Positions 48,918 to 57,028 of a stretch of 64,000 nucleotides of DNA are shown piece by piece. Under the pieces are notes generated by a model. The model was given only the letters and a program-made list of their open reading frames with translations, had not been told where the DNA came from and did not search any database. The position numbers and the translations under genes are program-made. This stretch comes from Chryseobacterium sp. 52 (GTDB lineage: Bacteria > Bacteroidota > Bacteroidia > Flavobacteriales > Weeksellaceae), in the NCBI RefSeq assembly GCF_002754245.1, contig NZ_PEEX01000001.1, forward strand, positions 4,320,001-4,384,000, written 5' to 3'. Position 1 is the first letter of the stretch. Every line of letters begins with the position of its first letter.

Positions 48918-49712
48918 ATGAAAAAAATTAAATATACAATCCCTTTATTCCTGGTTTTCTTTTCATTCACGAACGCTCAGATAGGTGTAGGACTATCCGC
49001 TCCAAATGCCAATGCGCAGCTGGATATCACGAGTTCCAATAAAGGTCTTTTATTACCCAGGGTGACCTTAACCGCTACTAATAATCCGGCCCCGATGACA
49101 GCTCATGTAGCAGGAATGATGGTATATAATACCGCAACCAATACTTCTGTTGCAGCCAATCCGGTATACCCCGGTGAATATTATAATGATGGAACCCAAT
49201 GGCAGAGAAAGTCTGCGTTGAATGATGTAAGAATGATAACCGGAGGTACCATCGCGGATATACTTTCATCCACTCCTATAGATATTGCGGCAGGCACACC
49301 CACCACTACTACCTTAAGTACATTTACTTTTACATTAGACAGGCCTTCCAGCGTAGAATTCAGTGGTAATATTTCTATGTCTTTTAATGCCAGTGGTGAC
49401 AGTACTATACCGGTAGGAGATTCAGCCGTAAAACTGGTGACTGCGAATTTCGTATTTACAACAGCGCCAAGCGGAATAGCGGTCAATGCACCATTTGGTG
49501 ACAGTACCATCACGTACATGAATACAACTACGGCCAATATTACAACCATCATAGGGAATTTCTATACAGCCCCCCATTCCACCCTTCTGTTGCCAGCGGG
49601 AAATTATGTGGTCAATTTAAACGGATTGGCATCAAGCAGCAATGCATTTAGAGTTACTTATGGATCCGGAGTTCGTGACATGGTTCAGATTAAGGCAACT
49701 CCTACAAAATAA
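48918..49712 (+). CDS. Secreted surface-type protein, array 2 copy B
   Basis: 264 residues, 40 bp after copy A. Signal peptide (IPLFLVFFSFTNAQ), head IGVGLSAPNANAQLDITSS, NKGLLLPRVTLTATN, AGMMVYNTATNTS, YPGEYYNDGTQWQRK, and a C-terminal sandwich (LSTFTFTLDRPSSVEFSGNISMSF to MVQIKATPTK). The head is almost the same as in copies A and C, while the strands facing outwards in the C-terminal domain differ, as in a ligand-binding or antigen-like domain (inference). Confidence 0.8.
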   Translation: MKKIKYTIPLFLVFFSFTNAQIGVGLSAPNANAQLDITSSNKGLLLPRVTLTATNNPAPMTAHVAGMMVYNTATNTSVAANPVYPGEYYNDGTQWQRKSALNDVRMITGGTIADILSSTPIDIAAGTPTTTTLSTFTFTLDRPSSVEFSGNISMSFNASGDSTIPVGDSAVKLVTANFVFTTAPSGIAVNAPFGDSTITYMNTTTANITTIIGNFYTAPHSTLLLPAGNYVVNLNGLASSSNAFRVTYGSGVRDMVQIKATPTK

Positions 49713-49752
49713 TGGGGAAATTTTGAATTTAAACTTACTAAAAACATAATCA

Positions 49753-50568
49753 ATGAAAAATATATTTGCTGCATTCATCATTTTTTCGGGGGTTCCATCC
49801 ATGATGATGGCACAAGTGGGAATAGGTATTTCTTCACCCAACACCAATGCTATGCTTGAAATAAGCAGTACGAATAAAGGACTGTTACTTCCGAGAGTAG
49901 CTCTTACAGCAACCAATAGCCCGTCACCTCTTTCAGCACATGTTGCAGGAATGAGCGTATACAATACAGCGACCAATACCTCTGCAGCAGCAAACCCTGT
50001 TTATCCGGGAGAATATTACAATGATGGAACACAATGGCAGAGAAAAACAGCCTGGTTTGAAAAAACAATGCTTTCAGGAGGTACAATAGGCGGCGATGCT
50101 CTTGCTACAGCAATTTTAGATATTCCTGCAGCGACCACTACAGGATCCGTCAGTACGATCACTTTGGCTACTCTATCATTTACTTTAAGTAAACCTTCTT
50201 TAGTTGAATTTGATTCTAATATCTCGGCAGTTTTTACCAACTCGGGGATCGCTCAGGGCAGTACAGGAGCGGGAATAACGGATAATGCCGTGAAACTTTG
50301 CAATGTTTATTACTCATTTACTGCTGCCCCTGCCAGCATACCTATCAATACCGTATTCGGGTTATCTTCCCTATCCTATACGAACAGTTTTTCAACTTTT
50401 GTCACTACAGGTAACTTTTATCTTGTTCCCCGTGCTACTTTAATATTACCTGCCGGAAACTACACGCTTACCGTCAATGGTGCCGGTGGAAGCGGTACTG
50501 CATTCAGAATAACATTTGGATCAGGAAACCGTGATGCCATTAATATCAGAGCAACTCCTTCCAAATAG
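49753..50568 (+). CDS. Secreted surface-type protein, array 2 copy C
   Basis: 271 residues, 40 bp after copy B. Signal peptide ending MMMAQ, head VGIGISSPNTNAMLEISST, NKGLLLPRVALTATN, HVAGMSVYNTATNTS, YPGEYYNDGTQWQRK. The C-terminal domain carries a short insertion (GTIGGDALATAILDIP) and otherwise keeps the strand order ITLATLSFTLSKPSLVEFDS to AINIRATPSK. It is followed by a terminator at 50617. Confidence 0.8.
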   Translation: MKNIFAAFIIFSGVPSMMMAQVGIGISSPNTNAMLEISSTNKGLLLPRVALTATNSPSPLSAHVAGMSVYNTATNTSAAANPVYPGEYYNDGTQWQRKTAWFEKTMLSGGTIGGDALATAILDIPAATTTGSVSTITLATLSFTLSKPSLVEFDSNISAVFTNSGIAQGSTGAGITDNAVKLCNVYYSFTAAPASIPINTVFGLSSLSYTNSFSTFVTTGNFYLVPRATLILPAGNYTLTVNGAGGSGTAFRITFGSGNRDAINIRATPSK

Positions 50569-50616
50569 TATTTTCTTTATTTGAAGTACTTGATTGGTTT
50601 GAAATGAGCACAGAAA

Positions 50617-50650
50617 AAAGAGATGTAGTTTCTGCATCTCTTTAATTTTA
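50617..50650 (+). terminator. Terminator of array 2
   Basis: A 12-bp stem AAAGAGATGTAG / CTGCATCTCTTT (one G-T pair) with a TTT loop, followed by an AT-rich tail (TTTAATTTTA), about 50 bp after copy C. Confidence 0.78.
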
Positions 50651-50711
50651 TTACTTTCTTCTCTGCCCGGGACCTGAAATATTAAAGTAATCAGATGACA
50701 AGGCTGCCCCA

Positions 50712-50870
50712 TTATATTTCTTCACAAATAGGGAGATGTACTATTTCGGTAGTTTTCAAACAAACCTGATTACAACAGATATGCTTAGGCGGGCATTTCA
50801 AGTCAGCAGAACATCCCATATTTCCACTCCCTTTGATCATTTTTAGATTTTCTCTTGATAATTTTTTCAT
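50712..50870 (-). CDS. Small Cys-rich bacteriocin-like peptide (leader-type precursor)
   Basis: A 52-residue reading frame with ATG at 50870. The start MKKLSRENLKMIKGSG resembles the Chryseobacterium bacteriocin-like leader (MKKLxRxxLKxIxGG) but has G-S-G instead of the double glycine. The remainder carries six cysteines (residues 20, 26, 32, 33, 37, 49) in GCSADLKCPPKHICCNQVC and a later PICEEI. It is isolated between array 2 and pafA on the minus strand. No processing enzyme or transporter is adjacent. It could be a secreted peptide precursor; the assignment rests on leader similarity. Confidence 0.7.
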   Translation of the reverse strand: MKKLSRENLKMIKGSGNMGCSADLKCPPKHICCNQVCLKTTEIVHLPICEEI

Positions 50871-51027
50871 GACTAATTATTTAATTAATTGTCTAAATAT
50901 AATAATATATCCCTAAAACAAGAATTAAATTAAAATATTGAAACTTATTATCAAACAATGATTCCATGTATTTCTTCACATCAAATTAAAACCCAGCTTC
51001 AAATTTTAATGAGTAAGACTATATATC

Positions 51028-51053
51028 AAAAAAAACATTCCCCGAAAGGAATG
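51028..51053 (-). terminator. Terminator of pafA
   Basis: On the minus strand a 6-bp CATTCC / GGAATG stem with a six-base loop (TTTCGG) followed by eight Ts, about 23 bp after the stop. Confidence 0.8.
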
Positions 51054-51075
51054 CTTTTATCATATGAGGTTTTAA

Positions 51076-52722
51076 TTATCTTCCAATAACTTCCGTGATC
51101 GGATTTCCTACGTTTCCACTCGGGAACTGAATTTTCAGTAATGATGAAACGGTAGGAGCAATATCTGTCATGTTATAGGCTTTATTGCTTTCTCCTTTCT
51201 GGATTCCCCAACCCATAAAGATCAATGGAATGTGGGAGTCATAAGAATTCCATACACTGTGTGTGGTTCCTGTTTTAGAATATGGAGGAAGCATGGAGTC
51301 GTGAGAAATCAGCTGAATATCACCGCTTCTCTGTCTGTTGATTCCGTTGATGATTCTCTGCTTGATTGGTTCCGGAATTGTAGCTTCCTGGATTTCATCT
51401 ACGGATACTGCATATAAAACCGTTGGATCTTTCTGCAATTCTCTGATTGTGAAATCTCTCAGATCATCCAGTTCAATTTTATTGTCCTGCATCAGCTTTC
51501 TGTCAAAATAGATCTGATAATTGTCTACTGCATTGATCAATTGATCAACTCCGAATTTATCTTTCAGCTTCTGGTTGATATCTTTTTCCATTCCTTCACC
51601 GAAAAATCCTGTAGTGATTTTATGTTCTTTCAGAAATCCTACTGAATGAGCTCCACCATGGTCAGCAGAAAGAAAAACAGTATACTCCCCTTTTCCTACT
51701 TTTGAATCCAGATAGCTGAAAAATTCTGCCAGATCCTGATCCAGTCTCAAATAGACATCTTCCACTTCAATAGAATTCGGTCCGTATTTATGGCCTGCAT
51801 AATCTGTAGAAGCCAGGTTGATTGCCAGAAAGTCTGTAATATTGTCGCCTCCTAACTTTTCTCCCTCTACAGAAGCTTCAGCCAGTTTCAGCGTCAGTGT
51901 ATTTCCAAAAGGGGTATAACGGATATTGTCTTTTTTGGTCTGATAATCTTTCGCTAAATTGTTATAAGGAAAAACAGGTGTTTTTGCGCTTCCCAACAGT
52001 CCTTCCCACGAAGAATTATCCGGAGAACTTTCCGTATATTGATTGATTGGCAGAAGCGTGTTCCAACCATTTGCCACTAATTTTTCAGGCAGATTCTGCG
52101 CATTGAAAGATTTCATCCATTGTGGCAGATCATTCATATACCAGGTACTCGTAATGAAGTTTCCTGTACTGTCATCAAACCAAAAAGCTCCGTTCGCAGT
52201 ATGCCCGGCAGGAAGAATAGAAGCACGGTCTTTCAAAGAAACCCCGATCACTTTCCCCTGAAAATTGGTAGCCAGTCTTAGTTCGTCTGTTACAGTAGTA
52301 GACCAAAGATTTTTAGGAGAGTGACTTCCTGTTTTAACATTGGGTGTCCCTACCGGCTGAACGCTTTCATCTGTGGTACAATATACATTTTTCCCGGTTT
52401 CTTTATCTGTCCAGTCATTTCCTGCAATACCATGAATTGCCGGTACAGAACCTGTATAGATGCAGGTATGTCCCAAAGCGGTAATGGTAGGTACGTAATT
52501 GATATGAACATTATTTAAAGAATATCCTGTATTCAAAAGTCTTTTGAAACCATCATTCCCGTATTTACCGTAAAAACGGTACAGATAATCCCACCTCATC
52601 TGGTCTACAACTAATCCTACGACTAATTTGGGTCTTTCTAACTGAGAATTTTTGTTCTTCTGAGCATTGATTGTAATTACGGACAATAAAGCCGCTGCCG
52701 CAATTGAAATTTTCCTAAGCAT
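51076..52722 (-). CDS. pafA: PafA-type alkaline phosphatase (phosphate-irrepressible)
   Basis: 548 residues with ATG at 52722; the upstream TTG would overlap the promoter. Signal peptide MLRKISIAAAALLSVITINAQ, then the periplasmic phosphatase: LVVGLVVDQMRWDYLY (metal-binding Asp), VPTITALGHT with nucleophile Thr81, HGIAGNDW (Asn102), SLKDRAS (Lys164, Arg166), FLSADHGGAHSVG and a late HSVWNSYDSHIPLIFMGWG. This matches the Elizabethkingia meningoseptica PafA active site (Thr79, Asn100, Lys162, Arg164) with an offset of two. It hydrolyses phosphomonoesters and releases phosphate whatever the phosphate level. Single-gene unit. Confidence 0.95.
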   Translation of the reverse strand: MLRKISIAAAALLSVITINAQKNKNSQLERPKLVVGLVVDQMRWDYLYRFYGKYGNDGFKRLLNTGYSLNNVHINYVPTITALGHTCIYTGSVPAIHGIAGNDWTDKETGKNVYCTTDESVQPVGTPNVKTGSHSPKNLWSTTVTDELRLATNFQGKVIGVSLKDRASILPAGHTANGAFWFDDSTGNFITSTWYMNDLPQWMKSFNAQNLPEKLVANGWNTLLPINQYTESSPDNSSWEGLLGSAKTPVFPYNNLAKDYQTKKDNIRYTPFGNTLTLKLAEASVEGEKLGGDNITDFLAINLASTDYAGHKYGPNSIEVEDVYLRLDQDLAEFFSYLDSKVGKGEYTVFLSADHGGAHSVGFLKEHKITTGFFGEGMEKDINQKLKDKFGVDQLINAVDNYQIYFDRKLMQDNKIELDDLRDFTIRELQKDPTVLYAVSVDEIQEATIPEPIKQRIINGINRQRSGDIQLISHDSMLPPYSKTGTTHSVWNSYDSHIPLIFMGWGIQKGESNKAYNMTDIAPTVSSLLKIQFPSGNVGNPITEVIGR

Positions 52723-52743
52723 CTGGTAAATTTTTATTGACCA

Positions 52744-52751
52744 CAAATTTA
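52744..52751 (-). promoter_or_regulatory. Putative pafA -7 element
   Basis: On the minus strand TAAATTTG fits TAnnTTTG, 21 bp upstream of the pafA ATG. No TTG at the usual -33 distance was found. Confidence 0.4.
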
Positions 52752-52881
52752 AGGGTTTTGAAAGTCTTGGAGTGTGAAATTTTATTTAAATTTGGATGAA
52801 TCATCTATTTAAGGTTTGGAAAGTACTACGCAGCTAATTACAGTTAAATCAATACACGAATTTCCCCATATTCATTATATC

Positions 52882-53229
52882 ATGAATAGTCCCCGTCATA
52901 AAAAGATTAGGATCGTTTTTAAAGATGCCGTTCAACATTTAAGAATCGTTTTTGGTGAGGATTTAAAGGAAAAGCTTCCTAATTTTCAAGTCGCTATTCA
53001 TCATCAGGAACCAGAAATAAATATTCGTAAACTGATGACAGATCAGGAAATAATAACCAATCGGCTATTTTTTGTACAGTGTGCAAAAGACTATAGAAGG
53101 CTGGGAGCTCAATTAGTTGAAAAGAAAAGATTAAAATTAAACTATTTAATCCAAAGACAGATTTTGAGAAGCGTGAATCCAATTTTTCAAAACTGTTACA
53201 ATTCTTTAAATTTTAATGATCTTAAATAA
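52882..53229 (+). CDS. Uncharacterised small protein
   Basis: From ATG 52882 the frame gives 115 residues (a TTG 66 bp upstream would add 22 residues, ITVKSIHEFPHIHYI and so on). The protein is basic with no signal or membrane segment: MNSPRHKKIRIVFKDAVQHLRIVFGEDLKE, then a helical LFFVQCAKDYRRLGAQLVEKKRLKLNYL. I do not recognise it. It lies 7 bp before the next gene on the same strand, which supports it being real. The start is uncertain. Confidence 0.45.
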   Translation: MNSPRHKKIRIVFKDAVQHLRIVFGEDLKEKLPNFQVAIHHQEPEINIRKLMTDQEIITNRLFFVQCAKDYRRLGAQLVEKKRLKLNYLIQRQILRSVNPIFQNCYNSLNFNDLK

Positions 53230-53236
53230 TTAAGAA

Positions 53237-54016
53237 ATGATTCTAGGAGTATACTGGTATTTTAAGTTTCCAGAAAACGTATATCACTTCCAATTTTTCA
53301 AATTTCTTAAAGGGTTTGGCGGTCATGCTGATAATCTTGCCGAACTGGAAGCAAGAGTGTCTGTAGAACATCCTGAAAATCTTTTAAAAAAACTGGAAGA
53401 GCTGCATGCCCGGTTCAAAAACACCTATATAGACATTCAGATAAATGCAGATAAATTCATGATTTCAACAGGCGATTATCATCTTTTTGACTGTCATTTT
53501 CAACTGGCTGAAGCCATAGAACAGCTTTTGATTTCTGAAAATGCAGTGTTGTTTGACAGCCCTTTTGAAATAAAATCGAGAAGGAGTTTTAGTCCGGAAA
53601 AGGGGGAATTTGAAACGATTGAACATCGTTTTATCCAGATCATTGGTTCAGATTTTAAAAAAGACAATGCTGAAAATCTGTCCATCAGAATTGACTGCAA
53701 TCTCCCGATAATTCATAAAAAAGACCTCATTAATGATCTGACCCGGATATGTATTGAAGAAAATATTCATGTTTTCTATTACAACAACCGTGATTATAAA
53801 GACCATTGCAACCTGATGCTTTTTTTCACCAACGGAAGACAGTTCGGGAATGCTACTCAAAAGGTTCAGATTAACTCTTTTGGAAGTAAGATCCGTCATC
53901 TGACCCAGAAATATCCGCTTCAATTCGGGCATTTCGGAGGGATGGAACATTACCCTTTGCATGGACCTTTTGTGCAGTTAATAAAAGATGAAGAATATAT
54001 TTTAAATAAAAAATAA
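53237..54016 (+). CDS. Uncharacterised conserved-type protein
   Basis: 259 residues, cytoplasmic (no signal peptide or membrane segment). Visible parts: MILGVYWYFKFPENVYHFQFFKFLKGFGGHADNLAEL, IEQLLISENAVLFDSPFEIKSRRSFSPEKGEFETIEHRFIQIIGSDF, then HIFYYNNRD-type acidic strands and a C-terminal GHFGGMEHYPLHGP. Repeated aromatic/His-rich patches suggest a mixed alpha-beta fold, but I cannot name a family. It lies between the small protein (7 bp) and a VOC gene (10 bp), a loose unit of accessory enzymes. Confidence 0.75.
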   Translation: MILGVYWYFKFPENVYHFQFFKFLKGFGGHADNLAELEARVSVEHPENLLKKLEELHARFKNTYIDIQINADKFMISTGDYHLFDCHFQLAEAIEQLLISENAVLFDSPFEIKSRRSFSPEKGEFETIEHRFIQIIGSDFKKDNAENLSIRIDCNLPIIHKKDLINDLTRICIEENIHVFYYNNRDYKDHCNLMLFFTNGRQFGNATQKVQINSFGSKIRHLTQKYPLQFGHFGGMEHYPLHGPFVQLIKDEEYILNKK

Positions 54017-54026
54017 GCCATTAATT

Positions 54027-54419
54027 ATGATCAAATTCAAATACGTCATTCTATATGTTGAAGATGTTGAAAAGTCAATGAACTTTTACCAGAATACATT
54101 TGATACCCCAATAAAATTCATCACCCCTGAAAAAGATTACGGGGAAGTGCTTACCGGAGAAACAAGCCTTTCTTTTGCGTCCGTAAGTCTTGCTAATTCT
54201 AATATCAAAAGGGGATTTTTATCTTCCAAAGCTGAAGAAAAACCTTTCGGAATAGAATTAGGTTTCACGACAGATGATGTAGAAACCCTCGTCCAAAAAG
54301 CCGTTAAAAACGGAGCTGTTCTGTATGAAGATATCACTATAAAACCCTGGGGACAAAAAGTGGCCTATATCAAAGATCTCAACAATTATCTGGTAGAGAT
54401 CTGTACAGAAATTCAATAA
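54027..54419 (+). CDS. VOC superfamily (glyoxalase-like) protein
   Basis: 130 residues with the two-module betaalphabetabetabeta fold: IKFKYVILYVEDVEKSMNFYQNTF at the start (VEDVEKSxxFY is the module 1 signature), EKDYGEVLTGETSLSFASV, then the second module (GIELGFTTDDVETLVQKAVKNGAVLYEDITIKPWGQKVAYIKDLNNYLVEICTE). Such proteins include glyoxalases, dioxygenases and resistance proteins that bind bleomycin or fosfomycin; the substrate is unknown. It lies 10 bp after the preceding gene. Confidence 0.88.
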   Translation: MIKFKYVILYVEDVEKSMNFYQNTFDTPIKFITPEKDYGEVLTGETSLSFASVSLANSNIKRGFLSSKAEEKPFGIELGFTTDDVETLVQKAVKNGAVLYEDITIKPWGQKVAYIKDLNNYLVEICTEIQ

Positions 54420-54443
54420 ACCCAATAACATTCTGTTTTTTCC

Positions 54444-54977
54444 ATGGAAATCAAAAAATTAGAAAAACTGACGTACAATCCTACCTCAAACTGGGGTTTT
54501 AACGGCTATACGACAAGCCAAATACTTTCGGTCTCTTTTGTTGAATATGCAGGTTCTTTTGAATTTATCTTAAGGGAAAAATCTCTGAGCTACCATAAAG
54601 TCTGGGAAACCAATGCCGGCGATATAGAAGACCTTAATGAGATGATTGATAAAGGACATTCTTTCGGAGTTTATGAAGACGGAGAATTAATGGGCTGGAT
54701 CATCTGTGAACACAGAACCTGGAACAACAGCTTCTATATAGAGAATATCCTGATCAGCGAAAAATTCAGAAGGAACGGTGCCGGAGCCCAGCTCATTAAA
54801 AATGCAGTCCGTGAAGCCCGAAATTTAAACTGCAGAATCATCGAACTTGAAACACAGAATACGAATTATCCGGCCATCCAGTTTTACAGAAGATTAGGCT
54901 TCAGTATTACAGGGCTGAATACAAGACTGTACGAAAACCCGGAGGAAACGGCTGTTTTTATGACTTTAGATTTATAG
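54444..54977 (+). CDS. GNAT family N-acetyltransferase
   Basis: 177 residues: GYEDGELMGWIICEH-like beta core (FGVYEDGELMGWIICEH), ENILISEKFRRNGAGAQLIKNAV with the acetyl-CoA binding RRNGAG loop, and a C-terminal NYPAIQFYRRLGFSITGLNTRLYENPEETAVFMTLDL. The last part is close to streptothricin-acetyltransferase-like GNATs, but resistance is not shown by sequence. It lies 24 bp after the VOC gene. Confidence 0.88.
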   Translation: MEIKKLEKLTYNPTSNWGFNGYTTSQILSVSFVEYAGSFEFILREKSLSYHKVWETNAGDIEDLNEMIDKGHSFGVYEDGELMGWIICEHRTWNNSFYIENILISEKFRRNGAGAQLIKNAVREARNLNCRIIELETQNTNYPAIQFYRRLGFSITGLNTRLYENPEETAVFMTLDL

Positions 54978-55049
54978 AGAAAATGCTGATTCAAGATCTC
55001 TACGCTTCTATTATCGACAGATTCTATATAATAGATTGATATTTTTATT

Positions 55050-55080
55050 TTGTACCAATTGGTACAATTATATACCTTTG
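55050..55080 (+). promoter_or_regulatory. TetR-family promoter with overlapping 18-bp palindromic operator
   Basis: TTGTACCAATTGGTACAA (55050-55067) is a perfect palindrome. Its first three bases are the -33 TTG, and after 20 bp TACCTTTG (55073-55080) fits TAnnTTTG. A repressor on this palindrome would block RNA polymerase. ATG of the regulator is at 55099. Confidence 0.85.
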
Positions 55081-55098
55081 TCTCAGAAAAACAATCTG

Positions 55099-55683
55099 AT
55101 GGCAGGAAGACCTAAAATATTTGATGAACAGGAAGCGGTGGCAAAAGCTACCGAAGTTTTCAGAGACAAAGGGTATGATACAGCCTCTGCTGAAGAATTG
55201 CTGGGAGCAATGGGTATTGGGAAAGGTAGCTTTTATCTTTGTTTTAAGGGTGGAAAGCAGGAACTTTATATCCGCTCTATCAGTCAGTTTTCAGACCGAT
55301 TTTATCAACAGCTTTCATCCGCTATTAATGCATCAAAGGATAAAATACACTTTATTAAAGAATTTTTCATCAGTCTTGCGTATGCATCCGACTGTGATAA
55401 AGAACGTGGCTGCTACCTGGGAAATGCTCTCGTACAGCTTTCCGAAAAAGATCATGAAATAAAAGAAATTACCGTTCAGCTCTTGAAAAAACTCCAGTCT
55501 CTGTTTGCAGAAACCATTAGAAATGCACAGAAAAACGGACAGATTCCAGGCACAGAAGATCCGGAAATAATCGGGTGGCATCTCAGCAATCTATGGAATG
55601 GAATTCACGTCACCAGAAGAATGGAAAGCTCACCGGAAATCCTCAAAAGCATCATTGAAATGAATCTAAAAATACTGGATTAA
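55099..55683 (+). CDS. TetR/AcrR family repressor
   Basis: Start at ATG 55099 (MAGRPKIFDEQEAVAKATEVF), because any earlier start would lie upstream of the promoter. 194 residues: DNA-binding part AVAKATEVFRDKGYDTASAEELLGAMGIGKGSFYLCFKGGKQELY (helix-turn-helix, residues about 10-55), and a helical ligand-binding part with two Cys in SDCDKERGCYLGNALVQ. Position and matching operators (here and upstream of the SDR gene) suggest autoregulation and control of the SDR. Confidence 0.9.
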   Translation: MAGRPKIFDEQEAVAKATEVFRDKGYDTASAEELLGAMGIGKGSFYLCFKGGKQELYIRSISQFSDRFYQQLSSAINASKDKIHFIKEFFISLAYASDCDKERGCYLGNALVQLSEKDHEIKEITVQLLKKLQSLFAETIRNAQKNGQIPGTEDPEIIGWHLSNLWNGIHVTRRMESSPEILKSIIEMNLKILD

Positions 55684-55699
55684 AATTTTTTAATCAATT

Positions 55700-55717
55700 T
55701 TGTACTAAATGGTACAA
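55700..55717 (+). promoter_or_regulatory. Second TetR operator, upstream of the SDR gene
   Basis: TTGTACTAAATGGTACAA differs from the operator at 55050-55067 in three central positions and keeps the outer TTGTAC and GGTACAA. It lies between the repressor stop and the SDR start. Confidence 0.8.
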
Positions 55718-55753
55718 TTTAAAAATACTTATTAATTTAAACAAAAAAATGTC

Positions 55754-56491
55754 ATGAACATTACCAACAACACCATTCTTATTACCGGCGGAGGCTCAGG
55801 AATTGGATTAGAAATTGCAAAAGCACTTCACCCATCCAACAAAGTTATTATTGCAGGAAGAAATAAAGAAAAGCTTGATGCAGCAGCAGAAGGTCTTGAA
55901 AATGTCTTTACGATTCAGGCTGACATTACGAATGAAAGTGATACAGATAGGCTGATTGAGGAAATTAAAGTAAACTTCGGTGAACTGAATATTCTGATCA
56001 ATAACGCAGGACACGCCTATGCTTATACCCTTTCGGACTCATCGGATACTTACAGCAAAGCAGTTGCTGAATTTGAAACCAATTATTTCGCCCCGATCCG
56101 TCTTACTGAAAAACTGCTTCCACTCCTGCAACAACAGGAAAATGCTGCAGTTGTAAACGTGACTTCTATTGTGGCCTTTGCTCCGGGCTCCCATGTTCCT
56201 ACCTATTCTGATTCTAAAGCCGCCCTTCATTCCTATACAAAACTATTAAGATATGAACTGGCGAAAGATACTTCTGTGAAGGTTTTCGAACTGATGCCCC
56301 CTCTTGTGAATACAGATTTTTCCGTAGAGATCGGGGGCAGGGAAAATGGTATCCCGCCTTCAGAAGTAGCGGAAAGTTTCGTAAAAGGACTTGTTGAAGA
56401 CACTTACGAAATCCGTGTAGGAAATACCGAAGTTCTGTACAGCAGCTTTTTTGCGGGTTCTGAAGGAGCTTTTGATGTCATGAACAAATAG
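55754..56491 (+). CDS. Short-chain dehydrogenase/reductase (DltE-like)
   Basis: 245 residues, classical SDR. NAD(P)-binding TGGGSGIGLE (residues 11-20), NNAG at 82-85, the catalytic triad Ser137, Tyr150, Lys154 (VNVTSIVAFAPGSHVPTYSDSKAAL), and a C-terminal SxxGRENGIPPSE region. The redox substrate is unknown; family members of this subtype include the DltE-like and cell-surface-associated oxidoreductases. The upstream palindrome marks it as the target of the TetR repressor. It ends 25 bp before a terminator. Confidence 0.92.
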   Translation: MNITNNTILITGGGSGIGLEIAKALHPSNKVIIAGRNKEKLDAAAEGLENVFTIQADITNESDTDRLIEEIKVNFGELNILINNAGHAYAYTLSDSSDTYSKAVAEFETNYFAPIRLTEKLLPLLQQQENAAVVNVTSIVAFAPGSHVPTYSDSKAALHSYTKLLRYELAKDTSVKVFELMPPLVNTDFSVEIGGRENGIPPSEVAESFVKGLVEDTYEIRVGNTEVLYSSFFAGSEGAFDVMNK

Positions 56492-56516
56492 CTGGTTCCA
56501 TATATCCGGCCTTTTT

Positions 56517-56552
56517 ACTGCGGGGAAGAATTGTTTCTTTCCCGCAGTTTTA
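56517..56552 (+). terminator. Terminator of the TetR-SDR unit
   Basis: A 13-bp stem ACTGCGGGGAAGA / TCTTTCCCGCAGT (one G-T pair), ATTGTT loop, then TTTTATT. Confidence 0.85.
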
Positions 56553-56709
56553 TTATGATCTTTTTTCAAAAAAATCTTTTCATTTTGCAATTTTTAAACC
56601 ATTATCATTATTAAATCTTTAAATTTTAATCAATATCATTTAAATCACAGCCAAGTGTATTAAAAAATTTTATATATTAGTAATCAACAAATTAAAAATA
56701 TTAACTGCT

Positions 56710-56943
56710 ATGAAAAATTTAAAAAAATTAACAAGAAAGCAGCTGGAATTCATTAGCGGAGGTGATATCGCCTATGCACTATGTGATATGGACGGAAACT
56801 GCCCGCCTACCATAGGATCTTATTATTGCAGCGGAGGAACATGTTACCGGTCTTCCGGCGGAGGCAATCCGGGTGGCGGATGTAATGAACCACAACGTCT
56901 GTGTCAGGAATGGGAAACGGGCTGTGGATGTGTATACTTTTAA
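56710..56943 (+). CDS. Double-glycine leader Cys-rich peptide precursor A
   Basis: 77 residues. Leader MKNLKKLTRKQLEFISGG (GG at 17-18) is of the bacteriocin/ComC type, cut by a C39-type ABC peptidase or similar. The 59-residue core has eight cysteines (25, 31, 40, 45, 58, 65, 72, 74), a Gly/Ser-rich loop (SSGGGNPGGGC) and ends CQEWETGCGCVYF. The cysteine number and spacing suggest a disulfide-stabilised or modified peptide. The gene has an own terminator, and a near-copy follows 86 bp downstream. No maturation or transport gene is nearby. Confidence 0.85.
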   Translation: MKNLKKLTRKQLEFISGGDIAYALCDMDGNCPPTIGSYYCSGGTCYRSSGGGNPGGGCNEPQRLCQEWETGCGCVYF

Positions 56944-56967
56944 AAGAAATATTGTTAGATAGATTGG

Positions 56968-56992
56968 GGGCGGTTTTTACCGCTCTTTTTTC
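56968..56992 (+). terminator. Terminator of peptide gene A
   Basis: GGGCGGT / ACCGCTC stem, TTTT loop, then a seven-base T run with one interruption. Confidence 0.85.
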
Positions 56993-57028
56993 TAATAAAA
57001 AATCAACAAATTAAAAATATGAATTGCT

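Noticed and set aside
39523..50568. Prophage tail-fibre region
   Set aside because: The proteins have signal peptides and there is no other phage gene (capsid, terminase, integrase) in the window.
54027..54977. VOC and GNAT genes as an antibiotic-resistance pair
   Set aside because: Both families are broad; neither sequence shows residues diagnostic for fosfomycin, bleomycin or streptothricin resistance.
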